From assembly GCF_002091635.1 (NCBI RefSeq), contig NZ_BDAC01000002.1, forward strand, positions 248,001 to 312,000: a stretch of 64,000 nucleotides of DNA. The letters are read 5' to 3'. Position numbers and translations under genes: made by a program. Shown here in pieces: positions 1 to 12,624 of the stretch; the stretch's first letter is position 1; every line of letters begins with the position of its first letter. Source of the stretch: Pseudomonas indica NBRC 103045. GTDB taxonomy: Bacteria; Pseudomonadota; Gammaproteobacteria; Pseudomonadales; Pseudomonadaceae. The notes under the pieces were generated by a model. It was given only the letters and a program-made list of their open reading frames with translations. It had not been told where the DNA came from and searched no databases.

Positions 1-41
1 AGCAGCAAGGCGATCAAGGGCAGGCTGATCCAGGCTTTCAT
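1..41 (-). CDS. N-terminal fragment of an unidentified exported protein
   Basis: Only the first 13 codons are in the window. They read MKAWISLPLIALL, which looks like the start of a signal peptide or membrane anchor. An ATG at 41 is preceded by a clear AGGAG ribosome binding site (complement of 50-54, nine bases upstream). The gene continues off the left edge, so its function cannot be judged. It lies about 150 bp downstream of selU on the same strand, beyond a likely terminator. Confidence 0.6.
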   Translation of the reverse strand, partial: MKAWISLPLIALL

Positions 42-148
42 CCAATTAACTCCTCGAAAAAGGGACAACGATGGAAATGCGGGCGCGATGCGGGGTTCCG
101 TTCACGCCCGATCGAATCCTAGCGCCAGGCTATGACGACGAGAAACCG

Positions 149-180
149 GAAAAGTGCCGCTTTGTGGCCTATCCGGCACT
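149..180 (-). terminator. Probable intrinsic terminator after selU
   Basis: Read on the minus strand, a 7-bp stem (153-159 paired with 174-180, AGTGCCG/CGGCACT) with a 14-nt loop is followed by TTTT. It lies just 3' of the selU stop codon. The loop is rather long for an efficient terminator. Confidence 0.55.
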
Positions 181-189
181 GCCGCCACT

Positions 190-1290
190 TCAACGCGGCT
201 GACGCTGGCGCAGATACTCGATCACCGCCGCCTGCTCGCCAGCGAATTCGATACGCTCCGCCTTGCTCTCGCGCTGGTAGGCGTACATCGGGTCGTAGTA
301 TTCGCTCAGCAACCCTTCGATCCAGCCGCGGTGCAGGCTGACGTCGCCACTGCGCTCCTGCTCGATCAACGCTGCGTCCATGATGGCGGCCATGCGTTGG
401 TAGCGTTCCCCGCCCAGCCGCTTGACGATGTTCGACAGACTCTGCCGGAGCCGCTCGGCGAACGCCGGGAAACCGCGCTCCTCGCCATGTTCGGCGATGA
501 ACTCGGCGGTCAGGTCGATCACGTAGTCCTTGAGAATGCGCTCGATCCGCCCTTCCAGGCTGTCTTCCAGCCAGACCAGCGGGTATCGCTGCATACCCTG
601 GTACAGCTCCAGCGGCACCGAGCAACTGCCGACGATGCGCCCTTCGTCCTCCAGAACGAACTGCTCGATCCCCGCCGCGCGCTTCTTCAGCAGGTCGATG
701 GCCAGGCGGTTCTCGAAGTCGATCTGCGCCGGCTGCGGCGTGGCGCGTTTGCCGAAGCTGGAGCCACGGTGATTGGCGTGGCCTTCCAGGTCCAGACTGT
801 TGGCCAGTTGCGCCACCACTTCGGTCTTGCCGGTGCCGGTGAGGCCGCCGACCAGCACGAAATCGCACTGTTCCACCGCCTGCTGGGTGGTTTCCAGCAG
901 GAAGGTCCGCAGCGCCTTGTAGCCGCCGGTCACCCGCGGATAATCGATGCCCGCTTCGCTTTTCAGCCACTGCTGGACGATCTGCGAACGCAACCCGCCG
1001 CGGAAGCAATACAGGTAGCCGTCCGGGTTAGCCTTGGCGAAGGCGGCCCAGGCCTCGATGCGCTCGGCCTTGGTCGTGCCGGACACCAGTTGGTGGCCCA
1101 GCTCGATGGCCGCCTTCTGGCCGTGCAGCTTGTAGCAGGTGCCGACCTTCTGCCGCTCGATATCGGTCATCAGCGGCAGGTTGACCGTGTGCGGGAAGGC
1201 GCCCTTGGAAAACTCCACCGGAGCGCGGGCATCCATCATCGGCAAATCGTTGAGAAAAAGGGCGCGGTAATCGGCGGTATCCGGACGCAT
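190..1290 (-). CDS. selU: tRNA 2-selenouridine synthase
   Basis: 366 aa. SelU (YbbB/MnmH) replaces the sulfur of 2-thiouridine at the wobble base of certain tRNAs with selenium, using selenophosphate and a geranylated intermediate. The N-terminal rhodanese domain has its active-site cysteine at residue 95 in [11 protein letters not shown]-loop, GLTGTGKT, is at residues 149-156, followed by the family's C-terminal domain. The start is the ATG at 1290, which overlaps the selD stop by one base (TGATG). This indicates translational coupling to the gene supplying its selenophosphate. Length and motifs fit the family. Confidence 0.96.
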   Translation of the reverse strand: MRPDTADYRALFLNDLPMMDARAPVEFSKGAFPHTVNLPLMTDIERQKVGTCYKLHGQKAAIELGHQLVSGTTKAERIEAWAAFAKANPDGYLYCFRGGLRSQIVQQWLKSEAGIDYPRVTGGYKALRTFLLETTQQAVEQCDFVLVGGLTGTGKTEVVAQLANSLDLEGHANHRGSSFGKRATPQPAQIDFENRLAIDLLKKRAAGIEQFVLEDEGRIVGSCSVPLELYQGMQRYPLVWLEDSLEGRIERILKDYVIDLTAEFIAEHGEERGFPAFAERLRQSLSNIVKRLGGERYQRMAAIMDAALIEQERSGDVSLHRGWIEGLLSEYYDPMYAYQRESKAERIEFAGEQAAVIEYLRQRQPR

Positions 1291-2324
1291 CAGAGCACCT
1301 CGACCGCGTAACGCTGTCGCTCGACCAACTGGCCGATCGCTTGCAGCTCCAAGCCCAGCTCGGCGCAGGTCGTCTGGAACGCCGCCTCGCCCTCCGGCGC
1401 GACGGCCACCAGCAGACCGCCGCTGGTCTGCGGATCGCAGAGCAGGAGTTTCTGCAATTCGGGCAGCGGCGCGATCTTCTCGCCGTAGCTGTCGAAGTTG
1501 CGCAAGGTCCCGCCCGGCACGCAGCCCTGCTCCAGGTAGTACTCGACCCCCACCAGACGTGGCACCCGGGCGAACTCGACACGTGCGGTCAGGCCGCTGC
1601 CGTCGGCCATCTCGATCAGATGACCGAGCAGGCCGAAGCCGGTGACATCGGTCATCGCCTTGACCCCGGCGAGCTTGCCGAAGCGGCTGCCGGGCTTGTT
1701 CAGGGTGCACATCCAGTCGCGCGCCACGCCCACGTCCTCGGCGCGCAAACGGGCCTTCTTCTCCGCCGTGGTGAAGATGCCGATGCCCAGCGGCTTGGTC
1801 AGGTACAGGGTGCAGCCGGCGGTGGCGCTGTCGTTGCGCTTCATGTGGCGCTTTTCCACCAGGCCGGTGACGGCCAGGCCGAAGATCGGCTCCGGCGCAT
1901 CGATGGAATGGCCGCCGGCCAGCGGGATGCCCGCCTCATCGCAGACGGCACGGCCGCCGCGAATCACTTCGCGGGCGACTTCCGCCGCCAGCACGTTGAC
2001 CGGCCAGCCGAGGATGGCGATGGCCATCAGCGGGTCGCCGCCCATGGCGTAGATGTCGCTGATCGCATTGGTGGCAGCGATCCGGCCGAAATCGAAGGGA
2101 TCATCGACGATCGGCATGAAGAAATCGGTGGTGGAAACGACACCGCGCTCATCGTCCAGGGCATAGACCGCCGCATCGTCGCGCGAGGCGTTGCCAACCC
2201 ACAGGCGCGGATCGAGGTTCTGTGCACCGCTCCCGGCGAGAATCACCTCCAGGACCTTGGGGGAAATCTTGCAGCCACAGCCGGCGCCGTGGCTGTACTG
2301 GGTCAGGCGAATGGGATCGCTCAT
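1290..2324 (-). CDS. selD: Selenophosphate synthase (selenide, water dikinase)
   Basis: 344 aa. SelD makes selenophosphate from selenide and ATP, the selenium donor for selenocysteine and for selenouridine in tRNA. The N-terminal active-site motif GCGCK has Cys16, Cys18 and Lys19; the catalytic position is cysteine, not selenocysteine. Later AIRS/PurM-type motifs ([22 protein letters not shown] region, GGHSID) are intact. It starts at the ATG at 2324. The gene forms a two-gene unit with selU. No selA, selB or formate dehydrogenase gene is in the window, so from local context only the tRNA role is evident. Confidence 0.97.
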   Translation of the reverse strand: MSDPIRLTQYSHGAGCGCKISPKVLEVILAGSGAQNLDPRLWVGNASRDDAAVYALDDERGVVSTTDFFMPIVDDPFDFGRIAATNAISDIYAMGGDPLMAIAILGWPVNVLAAEVAREVIRGGRAVCDEAGIPLAGGHSIDAPEPIFGLAVTGLVEKRHMKRNDSATAGCTLYLTKPLGIGIFTTAEKKARLRAEDVGVARDWMCTLNKPGSRFGKLAGVKAMTDVTGFGLLGHLIEMADGSGLTARVEFARVPRLVGVEYYLEQGCVPGGTLRNFDSYGEKIAPLPELQKLLLCDPQTSGGLLVAVAPEGEAAFQTTCAELGLELQAIGQLVERQRYAVEVL

Positions 2325-2423
2325 GGGGAATCTCTCTGCGGACGACAACTGGCGGCGGATTTTACCTTGGCGCAGCCCTGTCGCGCGCGTATTGTCGAAA
2401 GGGAGTTGCCGGGGGTGGGTGCG

Positions 2424-3455
2424 ATGGGGACGAAAGTGGCGTTGGTACTGGGCTCGGGCGGTGCGCGCGGTTATGCGCACATCGGAGTCATCGAGGAAAT
2501 CGAGGCGCGGGGTTACGAGATCGGCTGCATCGCCGGCTGTTCCATGGGCGCCGTGGTCGGAGGCATCTACGCCGCCGGCAAGCTGCCGCAGTACCGCGAA
2601 TGGATCGAAAGCCTGGACTACCTGGACATGCTGCGCCTGCTGGACGTCAGCTTCCGCCTCGGGGCGATCCGTGGCGAGAAGGTGTTCGGCCAGATCCGTG
2701 AGATCCTCGGCGAGATCGATATCGAGGACTTGCCGATCCCCTACACCGCCGTCGCCACCGACCTGACCAACCAGCAGGAAATCTGGTTCCAGGAAGGCTG
2801 CCTGCACAAGGCCATGCGCGCCTCGGCGGCGATTCCCAGCCTGTTCACCCCGGTCCAGCAAGGCAAGCGGATGCTGGTCGACGGCGGGCTGCTCAACCCG
2901 CTGCCCATCGTTCCGGTGGTGTCCAGCCATTGCGACCTCATCATCGCGGTCAACCTCAACGCCACCAACCAGAAGCAATACCAACTGCCGATCATTGAGC
3001 GGCCGGATGCGATCAAGGGCCGCTTCGACCTGCTGATGAGTTCGCTCGGCTCGCGGCTACCGTTCCGTCGCAAGGCCGGCGAAGAGATCGCGCTACTGGA
3101 GTCGGAGATCACGGCGGAATCGCCCGGGGCCAGCGACCCCTGGCTGGACGAACCGCCAGTGCCGGCCGCCCAGCCACCGGCGGCGCCGGAGACGGAAGGT
3201 GCCCCACGCTCGGCCAGCGACTCCACCGTGGTGGATATTGGCGGCCCGGCTTCGCTGCTCGAGCTGATCAACCAGAGCTTCGAAGTCATGCAGACCTCGC
3301 TCGCCCAGTACAAGATCGCCGGCTACCCGCCGGACGTATTGATCAACATTCCCAAGCGGGTCTGCCGCTTCTTCGAGTTCTACAAGGCGCCGGAGCTGAT
3401 CCTGCTGGGACGGCAGATTGCCCGCGATACCTTGGATAAGTACGAATCCCACTAA
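2424..3455 (+). CDS. Patatin-like phospholipase (RssA/NTE type)
   Basis: 343 aa from the ATG at 2424. A predicted serine hydrolase of the patatin family: the oxyanion-hole glycine motif GSGGARG is at residues 10-16, the nucleophile elbow GCSMG puts Ser40 in place, and the dyad Asp153 is in DGG. The patatin fold covers about residues 1-200. A Pro/Ala/Glu-rich low-complexity stretch (about 230-265) separates it from a helical C-terminus. There is no signal peptide, so it is likely cytoplasmic. It diverges from selD. An in-frame GTG at 2415 lies closer to the AGGGAG site near 2398-2403 and could be the true start, adding three residues. Substrate unknown. Confidence 0.88.
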   Translation: MGTKVALVLGSGGARGYAHIGVIEEIEARGYEIGCIAGCSMGAVVGGIYAAGKLPQYREWIESLDYLDMLRLLDVSFRLGAIRGEKVFGQIREILGEIDIEDLPIPYTAVATDLTNQQEIWFQEGCLHKAMRASAAIPSLFTPVQQGKRMLVDGGLLNPLPIVPVVSSHCDLIIAVNLNATNQKQYQLPIIERPDAIKGRFDLLMSSLGSRLPFRRKAGEEIALLESEITAESPGASDPWLDEPPVPAAQPPAAPETEGAPRSASDSTVVDIGGPASLLELINQSFEVMQTSLAQYKIAGYPPDVLINIPKRVCRFFEFYKAPELILLGRQIARDTLDKYESH

Positions 3456-3470
3456 ACCAGCTCGGGCTCG

Positions 3471-4379
3471 TCAGAAAATCGACCAGCCGATCCGCGACGA
3501 CAGCAACTCCAGCGCCGCCATGCCGGCCAGGGAGTTGCCCGCCGCGTTCAACTCCGGCGACCAGACGCAGACGGTGAAGCGCTCGGGCACCACCGCAACG
3601 ATCCCGCCGCCCACGCCGCTCTTGCCCGGCAGGCCGACCCGATAGGCGAAGTTGCCGGCTTCGTCGTACAGGCCGCTGGTGGCCATCAGGGCATTGACCT
3701 GCTTCACCTGGCGAGGTGTCAGCACCTGCTCGCCGCTGTGCAGGCAATGTCCGCGGTTGGCCAGGAAGCAGAAAGCCCGGGCCAGGTCCGCGCAGCTCAT
3801 GCGCAGGGCGCAATGATGGAAATAGCTGCGCAGCACCGCCTCGACGTCATTGTGGAAGTTGCCGAAGGACTGCATCAGGTAAGCCATGGCCGCGTTGCGC
3901 GAGCGATGCTGGTATTCCGAGCGGGCCACCATCTCGTCGGAGACCAGCAGGGGGTTGCCGCTCAGGCGGCGGACGAAATCGCGCATCGACTGGGCCGGCG
4001 CGGCGAAGCGCGACTGGTTGATGTCGCAGATCACCAGCGCGCCGGCATTGATGAAGGGATTGCGCGGCATACCGCGCTCGAACTCCAACTGCACCAGCGA
4101 GTTGAACGGCTGGCCGGACGGTTCCTGCCCCAGGCGCTCCCAGATCGCCTCCCCGGAATGCTGGATCGCCTGGACCAGGCTGAACACCTTGGAAATGCTC
4201 TGGATGGAAAACGGCACCTGGCCATCGCCCGCCACATACAGCTCGCCCTGGTTGCTGTAGACCGCGATACCCAGTTGGGCCGGCGGCACCTGGGCCAATG
4301 CCGGAATGTAATCGGCGACCTTGCCCCGTCCGATCAGGGGACTGACTTCGGCGAGAATCTCATTCAACAGTTCTTGCAT
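3471..4379 (-). CDS. glsA: Glutaminase
   Basis: 302 aa, full length for the bacterial glutaminase (YbaS/YneH) family, which hydrolyses glutamine to glutamate and ammonia. The beta-lactamase-like SxxK active-site motif is visible as Ser61-Ile-Ser-Lys64. The conserved [14 protein letters not shown] stretch and the C-terminal GKSGVGGGI segment are intact. It converges on the patatin gene with only 15 bp between the stops. A 7-bp inverted repeat with a 4-nt loop lies just upstream at 4399-4416, between this gene and kdpE. Confidence 0.95.
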   Translation of the reverse strand: MQELLNEILAEVSPLIGRGKVADYIPALAQVPPAQLGIAVYSNQGELYVAGDGQVPFSIQSISKVFSLVQAIQHSGEAIWERLGQEPSGQPFNSLVQLEFERGMPRNPFINAGALVICDINQSRFAAPAQSMRDFVRRLSGNPLLVSDEMVARSEYQHRSRNAAMAYLMQSFGNFHNDVEAVLRSYFHHCALRMSCADLARAFCFLANRGHCLHSGEQVLTPRQVKQVNALMATSGLYDEAGNFAYRVGLPGKSGVGGGIVAVVPERFTVCVWSPELNAAGNSLAGMAALELLSSRIGWSIF

Positions 4380-4486
4380 GACGTCCTTCGCTCAAGCTGT
4401 GCGGAACGCTCCGCACGGTAGCTCGCTAGACGCCGGCCGTACCGGTGGAATCACACGGACTTTTCGCGGCCCGCCCGGAGCCTGTC

Positions 4487-5188
4487 TCATGCCTCCCGCT
4501 CTGCCCGCAGGCGATAACCGATCCCCGCCTCGGTGACGATGAAACGGGGATTCGCCGGGTCGTCGCCGAGCTTCTGCCGCAGATGGCCCACGACCACCCG
4601 CAGGTAATGGCTGTCCTCGACGTGGGTCGGGCCCCAGATGTCCTTGAGCAGTTGCTGCTGGGTCACCACCCGTCCGTGGTATTGGGCCAGCGTCGCCAGG
4701 ACCGCGTATTCCTTGCGGGTCAGCGCCACCTCACGACCGTCGAGGGTGACCTGGCGGAAGGCGAAGTCCACCCGCAGCGGGCCGCTCTCCACCGCCGCCG
4801 CACCGCTATCGCCCTGCCCGCTCTGGCGCAGCAGCACGCGGACCCGGGCGAGGAATTCCTGGATGCCGAACGGCTTGGTCACGTAGTCATTGGCCCCGCC
4901 ATCGAGCGCCAGGACCTTTTCGCCCTCGCCGGAGCGTACCGACAACACCAGCACCGGCACCGTCGACCAGCCGCGTAGCTCGCGCAGCACCTCCTGGCCG
5001 TCCATGTCCGGCAGGCCGAGGTCGAGCACCACCAGGTCCGGCCGGGTCAGGGCCGCTTCGGCGAGCCCGCTCCGGCCATCGGCCGCCTCGATCACCCGGT
5101 AACCTTGCGCCGTCAGGCTGATGCGCAGGAATTTGCGAATCTGCGCCTCATCGTCGATCACCAGAACGACATGGCTGTTGTCGGTCAT
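4487..5188 (-). CDS. kdpE: Response regulator KdpE
   Basis: 233 aa, OmpR/PhoB family. The receiver domain has acidic residues D12-D13, phospho-acceptor Asp56 (LVVLDLGLPD) and Lys105 (VTKPFG). A winged-helix DNA-binding domain follows, ending in VTEAGIGYRLR. It is the last gene of kdpFABCDE, 28 bp after kdpD. By family knowledge, phosphorylated KdpE activates the kdp promoter under potassium limitation. A candidate binding site lies upstream of kdpF at 12424-12441. Confidence 0.96.
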   Translation of the reverse strand: MTDNSHVVLVIDDEAQIRKFLRISLTAQGYRVIEAADGRSGLAEAALTRPDLVVLDLGLPDMDGQEVLRELRGWSTVPVLVLSVRSGEGEKVLALDGGANDYVTKPFGIQEFLARVRVLLRQSGQGDSGAAAVESGPLRVDFAFRQVTLDGREVALTRKEYAVLATLAQYHGRVVTQQQLLKDIWGPTHVEDSHYLRVVVGHLRQKLGDDPANPRFIVTEAGIGYRLRAEREA

Positions 5189-5216
5189 GCTCAGGCCTGT
5201 CTCCCAAACCCTGTCA

Positions 5217-7883
5217 TCAGGTTTCCTCCTCCGCGGCCGGCTGCTCCTGCAACGGCAAGTGCAGCATCAAGGTGGCGCCCCGGCCGTCCAGCCCTTCATC
5301 GACGGTCACCCGCCCCCCGTGCGCCCCGACCATGCCCTGGCAGATCGCCAGGCCCAGGCCGGTGCCCTGGCCGCCGCGATCGCCGCGCTTGGCGGTATAG
5401 AACATATCGAAAATCCGGCTGCGCTCCTCTTCCGGAATCCCCGGTCCCTGGTCGCTCACGGAAAAACGCAGCTCATCGCGCCCCACCGTCACCGCCAGGC
5501 GCAGACGGCCGCCCGGCGGCGAGAAGCGCGCGGCGTTCTCCAACACATTGACCAGCGCCTGCTCGATCAGCGCCGCATGAACATACAGCAGCGGCAGCTC
5601 GGCGGGCAGCTCGGTCTCCACGCGCAAGGGTGCCAGCACCGGCCGCAAACGTTGCAGGGCGCTGGCGACGATATCCGCCGGCGCCACCCAGTCGCGGCTC
5701 AGCTTGAGCCCGCCATGGCCCAGCCGGGTCATGTCCAGGAGGTTCTGGATATAGCGGTCCAGGCGCTCGGCCTCGTTACGGGTGCCTTCCAGCAACTCGC
5801 GGCGGTCGGCCTCGGGAATGCTTTCACCGAGGGCCAACAGGCTGTCGATGGAACCGCGCATGGCAGTCAGCGGTGTGCGCAGGTCGTGGGACACCGAGGC
5901 GAGCAAGGCGCTGCGCAGGCTCTCGGTTTCGCCCTTGAGACGGGCCGCTTCCAAATCCTCGGCCAATTGCGCACGCTCCAACGCCTGGACCAGCGGCTGG
6001 CAGAGCGCCCCGATCAGGCGGCGCCGCTCCGGCGGCAGCGGGTCACCATCCTTCGGGCTCATACCCAGCAGGGCCAGTGGCCCGTCCTCGCCGGCCAGCG
6101 GACACCACCACCAGCGGCCGACGGGCAAGGTCCCGGTGCCCAGGCCGGCCGGCTGGCCATGCTGCCAGGCCCAGTCGGCCGCGGCGCGCTCCTGCTCGGC
6201 AAGCAACCGATGGACGCCGGCCTCGACCTTCCATACGCCGTCCTTGCCGCGCGACATCAGGCAGCTTTCCAGATCGGACGCCAGTTCGAACTGCTGGATC
6301 GCCGCGGCGAGCACAGCGCGGCGGTCGGTGGCGGCGGTCAGCTTGCGCGACAGGTCGAGCAGCGCGGTGGTCTCCTGCTGGGTCTGCCGCAGGCTCTCCA
6401 GTTGCCGGCGCTGCCGCGCGGCGAGGTTGCCGGTCAGCCCGGCCATGAGCAGGAAGAACAGCAGCGTCAGGAGGTCTTCCTGGCGCTGGATGAACAAGGT
6501 GAGCCGGGGCGGGATGAACAGGAAGTTGTAGGCCAGGAACGCCAGCCCGGCGCAGACCAAGGCCGGCCCCAGGCTGCTGCGCACTGCCACCAGCAGCACG
6601 GCGGCGAGGAACACCAGGGAAATGTTCGGCAGCGCGAGCAGATGGGACACGCCCCAGGCCAGCGCGGTGGCGATCACCGAAGCGATCACCGCCAGCAGAT
6701 AGTCCCGCCGCGTCGCCTGGTGCAGGCCGAAATGCCGCGCCGGCAGCGGGTTGTCGCCATTGTCCAGCACGCTGATTTCCAGGCCCCGGCCCCGCGCCAG
6801 CAGGCGCTCCGCCACGCCCCGGCTGCCCAGCCAGCGCCGTTGCCAACGCGGTCGGCTGATGCCCACCAGCAGCACGCTGGCGCGGCGCTCGCGGGCATGT
6901 TCGATCAAGGTCCGCGCCACTTCGCCGCCACGCAGCCGCACCACCTCGCCGCCCAGCCGCTCGGCCAACTGTTGCGCGGCCTGCAAGCGGGCCCGCGAAG
7001 GCTCGCCCAGGGGCCGGCCGACATCGACATGCACCAGGCTCCACGGCAGATGGCGCCGTTCGGCCACCCGGCTGGCATGGCGCACCAGCCGCTCGGCCTG
7101 GTCGTCGCCATCGACGCCGACCAGCAGGCGCCCCTGCAGGCTCGGCGCATCCTGCCCCTGCTGGCGGTAGCGCCGGTTGAGATCGGCATCCACCCGCGCG
7201 GCGGCGGTCTGCATGGCCAGTTCGCGCAGTGCGGTCAGGTTGGTCTGGGTGAAGAAGGCATCGATCGCCGCCCGCGCCTGCTCGGGCACGTAGACCTTGC
7301 CGTCGCGCAGGCGCTCGAGCAGTTCGCGGGGCGGCAGGTCGATCAGCAGAATCTCGTGGGCCTCCTGGAGCACCCAGTCCGGGACCGTTTCGCGAACGTG
7401 CACGCCGGTGATGTCGCGCACCTGATCGTTGAGGCTTTCCAGGTGCTGGACATTGACCGTGGTGAAGACATCGATGCCGGCGGCGAGCAGCTCCTGCACG
7501 TCCTGCCAGCGCTTGGCGTGGCGGCTGCCCGGTACGTTGCTGTGAGCCAGCTCGTCGACCAGCGCCAGTTGCGGGCGGGCCGCCAACAGCCCGTCCAGGT
7601 CCAGCTCGAACAGGGGCAGACCACGGTACTCCAGGCGTTTCGGCGGCTGCTGCGGCAGGCCGGCAAGCAAGGCCTCGGTTTCCGCCCGGCCGTGGGTTTC
7701 CACGATGCCGGCCCTCAACTTCACACCATGGCGAAGCTGCGCCTGGGCCGCCTGCAGCATGGCGTAGGTCTTGCCCACGCCCGGCGCGGCGCCGAGAAAG
7801 ACCTTCAGCCGCCCACGGCCGTTCGGCCGCACGCTGTCGGGCAACTCGGCCAGCAGCGCCTCGGCGCGCGCCGTGTCGCTCAT
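5217..7883 (-). CDS. kdpD: Potassium-responsive sensor histidine kinase KdpD
   Basis: 888 aa, the usual KdpD size. The N-terminal KdpD domain carries the Walker A motif GAAPGVGKT at 31-39. A universal-stress-protein-like domain (about 245-370), a four-helix membrane region (about 390-490), a GAF-like section, and the kinase core follow. The phosphorylated His666 is in SHDLRTP, and N, G1 (DQGPGIPEE) and G2 (GTGLGLAIC) ATP-binding boxes are present. It senses K+ limitation or ionic strength and controls KdpE. Its ATG overlaps the kdpC stop by 4 bp (7880-7883). Confidence 0.97.
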   Translation of the reverse strand: MSDTARAEALLAELPDSVRPNGRGRLKVFLGAAPGVGKTYAMLQAAQAQLRHGVKLRAGIVETHGRAETEALLAGLPQQPPKRLEYRGLPLFELDLDGLLAARPQLALVDELAHSNVPGSRHAKRWQDVQELLAAGIDVFTTVNVQHLESLNDQVRDITGVHVRETVPDWVLQEAHEILLIDLPPRELLERLRDGKVYVPEQARAAIDAFFTQTNLTALRELAMQTAAARVDADLNRRYRQQGQDAPSLQGRLLVGVDGDDQAERLVRHASRVAERRHLPWSLVHVDVGRPLGEPSRARLQAAQQLAERLGGEVVRLRGGEVARTLIEHARERRASVLLVGISRPRWQRRWLGSRGVAERLLARGRGLEISVLDNGDNPLPARHFGLHQATRRDYLLAVIASVIATALAWGVSHLLALPNISLVFLAAVLLVAVRSSLGPALVCAGLAFLAYNFLFIPPRLTLFIQRQEDLLTLLFFLLMAGLTGNLAARQRRQLESLRQTQQETTALLDLSRKLTAATDRRAVLAAAIQQFELASDLESCLMSRGKDGVWKVEAGVHRLLAEQERAAADWAWQHGQPAGLGTGTLPVGRWWWCPLAGEDGPLALLGMSPKDGDPLPPERRRLIGALCQPLVQALERAQLAEDLEAARLKGETESLRSALLASVSHDLRTPLTAMRGSIDSLLALGESIPEADRRELLEGTRNEAERLDRYIQNLLDMTRLGHGGLKLSRDWVAPADIVASALQRLRPVLAPLRVETELPAELPLLYVHAALIEQALVNVLENAARFSPPGGRLRLAVTVGRDELRFSVSDQGPGIPEEERSRIFDMFYTAKRGDRGGQGTGLGLAICQGMVGAHGGRVTVDEGLDGRGATLMLHLPLQEQPAAEEET

Positions 7884-8440
7884 CGAACGCCCTCGCCGCT
7901 GGAGAGTGCGGCCAGCGCCCGGTTGAGCCCGGTCACGTTGACCACCGGCGGACCGAACAGCGGCCGCTCGGTGTGCTCACGCACCAGATGTGCCAGATGG
8001 GCCTCCGGTATGCCCCGGGCCTCGGCGATGCGCGGGATCTGGTACATCGCGGCATGCGGCGACAGGTCCGGGTCGAGCCCGCTGCCGGAAGTAGTCACCA
8101 GGGCCAGCGGCACCGGCCCCGATCCATGCTGGCGGCGGCTCTCGGTGGCGATACGCTCGGCCAAGGCCGCGCTGCTCGGCGCCAGGTTGCTCGCCCCGCT
8201 GGGCAGGGTGGCGTAGTCGGCGGCCGACGGGCGCGGCTGGAACCAGCCGGCGCCGTCGAAGCGCTGGGCCAGCAGCTGCGAGCCCCGCACCTGGCCGTCG
8301 TCGTCGACGAGTTGGCTGCCGTTGGCCTGCCAGGGAAACGCCAGTTCGGCGATGGCGGTCACGCCCAGGGGATAGGCGACGCCGGTGATCAGTGTCATCA
8401 GGAGCAAAAGACTGAAGGTGGGACGTAGTGCGTCAAGCAT
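7880..8440 (-). CDS. kdpC: Potassium-transporting ATPase subunit KdpC
   Basis: 186 aa. It has one N-terminal membrane helix (about residues 8-32) and a soluble domain with the conserved [11 protein letters not shown]-type stretch and a C-terminal NVTGLNRAL motif. KdpC is the accessory subunit needed for assembly and high ATP affinity of the Kdp pump. It lies 30 bp after kdpB and overlaps kdpD by 4 bp. Confidence 0.96.
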   Translation of the reverse strand: MLDALRPTFSLLLLMTLITGVAYPLGVTAIAELAFPWQANGSQLVDDDGQVRGSQLLAQRFDGAGWFQPRPSAADYATLPSGASNLAPSSAALAERIATESRRQHGSGPVPLALVTTSGSGLDPDLSPHAAMYQIPRIAEARGIPEAHLAHLVREHTERPLFGPPVVNVTGLNRALAALSSGEGVR

Positions 8441-8470
8441 ATGCAGTTCCTCCGGAAAAATCGAAGCCGT

Positions 8471-10525
<2,055 letters not shown>

Positions 10526-10537
10526 GTCTCGCTCCAC

Positions 10538-12244
10538 TTACCAGCTCAGGCCGGCCAGTTGGCCGAGGTGCTCGGCCAGCGGCCCCAGAGCCAGCACCGG
10601 GAAAAAAGTGAGGCCGCCCACCAGCAGCAGGGTGGCGGTGAGCAGGCCGACGAACAGCGGGCCGTGGGTGGGGAAGCTGTCCTGCCCGAGCGGCGCGGCA
10701 CGCTTCATCGCCAAGCCGCCGGCAATGGCCAGCACGGGCAGAATGATCCCGTAACGGCCGAGCAGCATGGCCAGGGCAATCATCAGGTTGTGATAGGTGG
10801 AACCGGCGCCGAAGCCGGCGAAGGCCGACCCGTTGTTGCCGGCACCCGAGGTGTAGGCGTAGAGGATCTGGCTGAGGCCGTGCGGGCCCGGATTGCTCAC
10901 CGCCGCCACGCCGGCCGGCAGGATGGCTGCCAGCGCACCGAGCAGCAGCACGCCGATCGGCATCACCAGCAGGCTCAGCACCAGCAGGCGCACTTCCCTC
11001 GCCTCCAGTTTCTTGCCGAGGTATTCGGGCGTGCGGCCGACCATCAGGCCGGCGAGGAACACCGCGATCAGGACGAACAGCAGCATGCCGTAGAGGCCGG
11101 CGCCGACGCCGCCGAAGATCACTTCGCCGAGCATCATGTTGACCAGAGGCACCATGCCGCCCAAGGCACTGAAGCTGTCGTGCATGGCGTTCACCGAACC
11201 GTTGGAGGCCGCGCTGGTGGCGGTCGCCCAGAGTGCCGAGGCGGTGATGCCGAAACGGCTCTCCTTACCTTCCAGGGAGCCCGCCTGCTCGACCGGCAGT
11301 CCGGCCCAGGCCGGATTCGGCTGCCACTCGGCCCAGACCGCGACACCCAGCCCGATGCAGAACAGCAGCAGCATGCAGGCGAGAATGGCGCGGCTCTGGC
11401 GCAGGTCCTTGACGTAGTGGCCATAGCTGAACACCAGGGCGGCCGGAATCAGGAGAATCGCCGCCACTTCCAGCAGGTTGCTGAACGCCGTGGGGTTTTC
11501 GAAGGGATGGGCGGAGTTGACGCCGAAGAAACCGCCGCCGTTGGTGCCCAACTGCTTGATGGCGATCTGGCTGGCGGCCGGTCCCAGGGGCAGGCTCTGC
11601 TCCGCACCTTGCCAAGTAGTGGCCGTAACCGCGTGGGCAAAACTTTGCGGCACGCCCTGCCAGACCAGTAGCAGCGCCAACGGGATCGCCAGAGGCAGCA
11701 GCACATAGAGCGTGGCACGGGTGAGATCGATCCAGAAATTGCCCAGGGTCGCGGCCGAACGACGGGCGATGCCCCGGCACAGCGCCACCAGCACGGCGAG
11801 GCCGGTGGCGGCGCTGACGAAGTTCTGCACGCCGAGGCCGATCATCTGGCTGAAATAGGACAACTGCGCTTCGCCGCTGTAAGCCTGCCAGTTGGTGTTG
11901 GTGACGAAACTGACTGCGGTGTTCAACGCCAGCGGCCAGTCCATCCCGGCCACCTTCTGCGGATTGAGCGGCAGCGCGCCTTGCAGCATCAGGACCGCAA
12001 CCAACAGGACCAGGCTGACGCCGTTGAACGCCAGCAGTGACAGCGCATAGCGCCGCCAGTCCTGCTCGATGGCCGGATCGACGCCCGCACTCCGGTAGCA
12101 GAAGCGTTCGAGCGGCGACAGCAGCGGGCTGAGCCAAGTGCGCTGCCCCTCCATCGCCCGGTGAATGAAGCGTCCCAGCCAGGGTGCCGGTGCCAGCACC
12201 AGAACGAAGAACGCGCCGATGAGCAGTACATCATGCATGGCCAT
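10538..12244 (-). CDS. kdpA: Potassium-transporting ATPase channel subunit KdpA
   Basis: 568 aa with about ten membrane helices. It belongs to the K+ channel-like superfamily, with repeated selectivity-filter-like segments such as FVTNTNWQAYSGE, QLGTNGGGFFGVNSAHPFENPT and TSGAGNNGSAFAG. These bind K+ in the Kdp complex. The ATG at 12244 has a GGGGG stretch five bases upstream; a second in-frame ATG at 12238 is possible. It sits 9 bp downstream of kdpF. Confidence 0.97.
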   Translation of the reverse strand: MAMHDVLLIGAFFVLVLAPAPWLGRFIHRAMEGQRTWLSPLLSPLERFCYRSAGVDPAIEQDWRRYALSLLAFNGVSLVLLVAVLMLQGALPLNPQKVAGMDWPLALNTAVSFVTNTNWQAYSGEAQLSYFSQMIGLGVQNFVSAATGLAVLVALCRGIARRSAATLGNFWIDLTRATLYVLLPLAIPLALLLVWQGVPQSFAHAVTATTWQGAEQSLPLGPAASQIAIKQLGTNGGGFFGVNSAHPFENPTAFSNLLEVAAILLIPAALVFSYGHYVKDLRQSRAILACMLLLFCIGLGVAVWAEWQPNPAWAGLPVEQAGSLEGKESRFGITASALWATATSAASNGSVNAMHDSFSALGGMVPLVNMMLGEVIFGGVGAGLYGMLLFVLIAVFLAGLMVGRTPEYLGKKLEAREVRLLVLSLLVMPIGVLLLGALAAILPAGVAAVSNPGPHGLSQILYAYTSGAGNNGSAFAGFGAGSTYHNLMIALAMLLGRYGIILPVLAIAGGLAMKRAAPLGQDSFPTHGPLFVGLLTATLLLVGGLTFFPVLALGPLAEHLGQLAGLSW

Positions 12245-12253
12245 GATCGCCCC

Positions 12254-12343
12254 CTAGCTCCGGCCGGTGCGCAACAGCGCGACCAGCAGGAACGCGAACA
12301 GCGCCACGGCGAGTGTCAGTGAGATTCCATCGAGAACGGTCAT
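12254..12343 (-). CDS. kdpF: Potassium-transporting ATPase small subunit KdpF
   Basis: 29 aa, a single membrane helix (MTVLDGISLTLAVALFAFLL followed by VALLRTGRS). KdpF is a lipid-like stabiliser of the KdpABC complex. The ATG at 12343 has an AGGAGG ribosome binding site (12349-12354). Identification rests on position immediately before kdpA and on the hydrophobic pattern. It is the first gene of the operon. Confidence 0.92.
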   Translation of the reverse strand: MTVLDGISLTLAVALFAFLLVALLRTGRS

Positions 12344-12423
12344 GTTTGCCTCCTGTGCGAATGTGCATGGAGGCATTGTTTTCCCCACCGGCGTAAAGGA
12401 ACGAGATGGTAACGCCGGCCCGC

Positions 12424-12441
12424 CCGTAAAGAAGCCGTAAA
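12424..12441 (-). promoter_or_regulatory. Candidate KdpE binding site upstream of kdpF
   Basis: On the minus strand two TTTACGG heptamers lie 11 bp apart (12435-12441 and 12424-12430), the helical spacing expected for a dimeric OmpR-family regulator. A third partial copy (CTTTACGCC) is near 12390-12398. The block sits about 80 bp upstream of the kdpF start. I recall an E. coli KdpE site with a similar T-rich TTTA repeat; assignment to KdpE is inference. Confidence 0.5.
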
Positions 12442-12458
12442 TTTGCCCCGAGGGGCCG

Positions 12459-12482
12459 CTTTGTATCGATCTGGATACAAAG
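12459..12482. promoter_or_regulatory. Perfect 9-bp inverted repeat between kdpF and the response regulator gene
   Basis: CTTTGTATC (12459-12467) and GATACAAAG (12474-12482) are exact inverted copies around a 6-bp spacer. The right arm is part of a 15-base motif at 12473-12487 that recurs before the EF-hand gene at 14466-14480 with one mismatch. This suggests an operator for the adjacent two-component system, although the divergent kdp promoter is also close. Confidence 0.5.
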
Positions 12483-12624
12483 CGCACATGCTTGCGATAC
12501 GTCTGGCTAAGAGCCTTCTACACTGGCCGCGACCCCTCGCGCCGAGTAGGATGCGGGCATGTCCGGCGACGAACCCGGTGCCCGCCGGCACCGTTTTCCA
12601 GCAGCCAGCCCATGGCAGGACTTC

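Noticed and set aside
5121-8216. A very long plus-strand reading frame across kdpC, kdpD and kdpE
   Set aside because: It is antisense to the well-supported kdp genes, has low-complexity Gln/Arg/Ala composition and no domain; it is an effect of high GC content.
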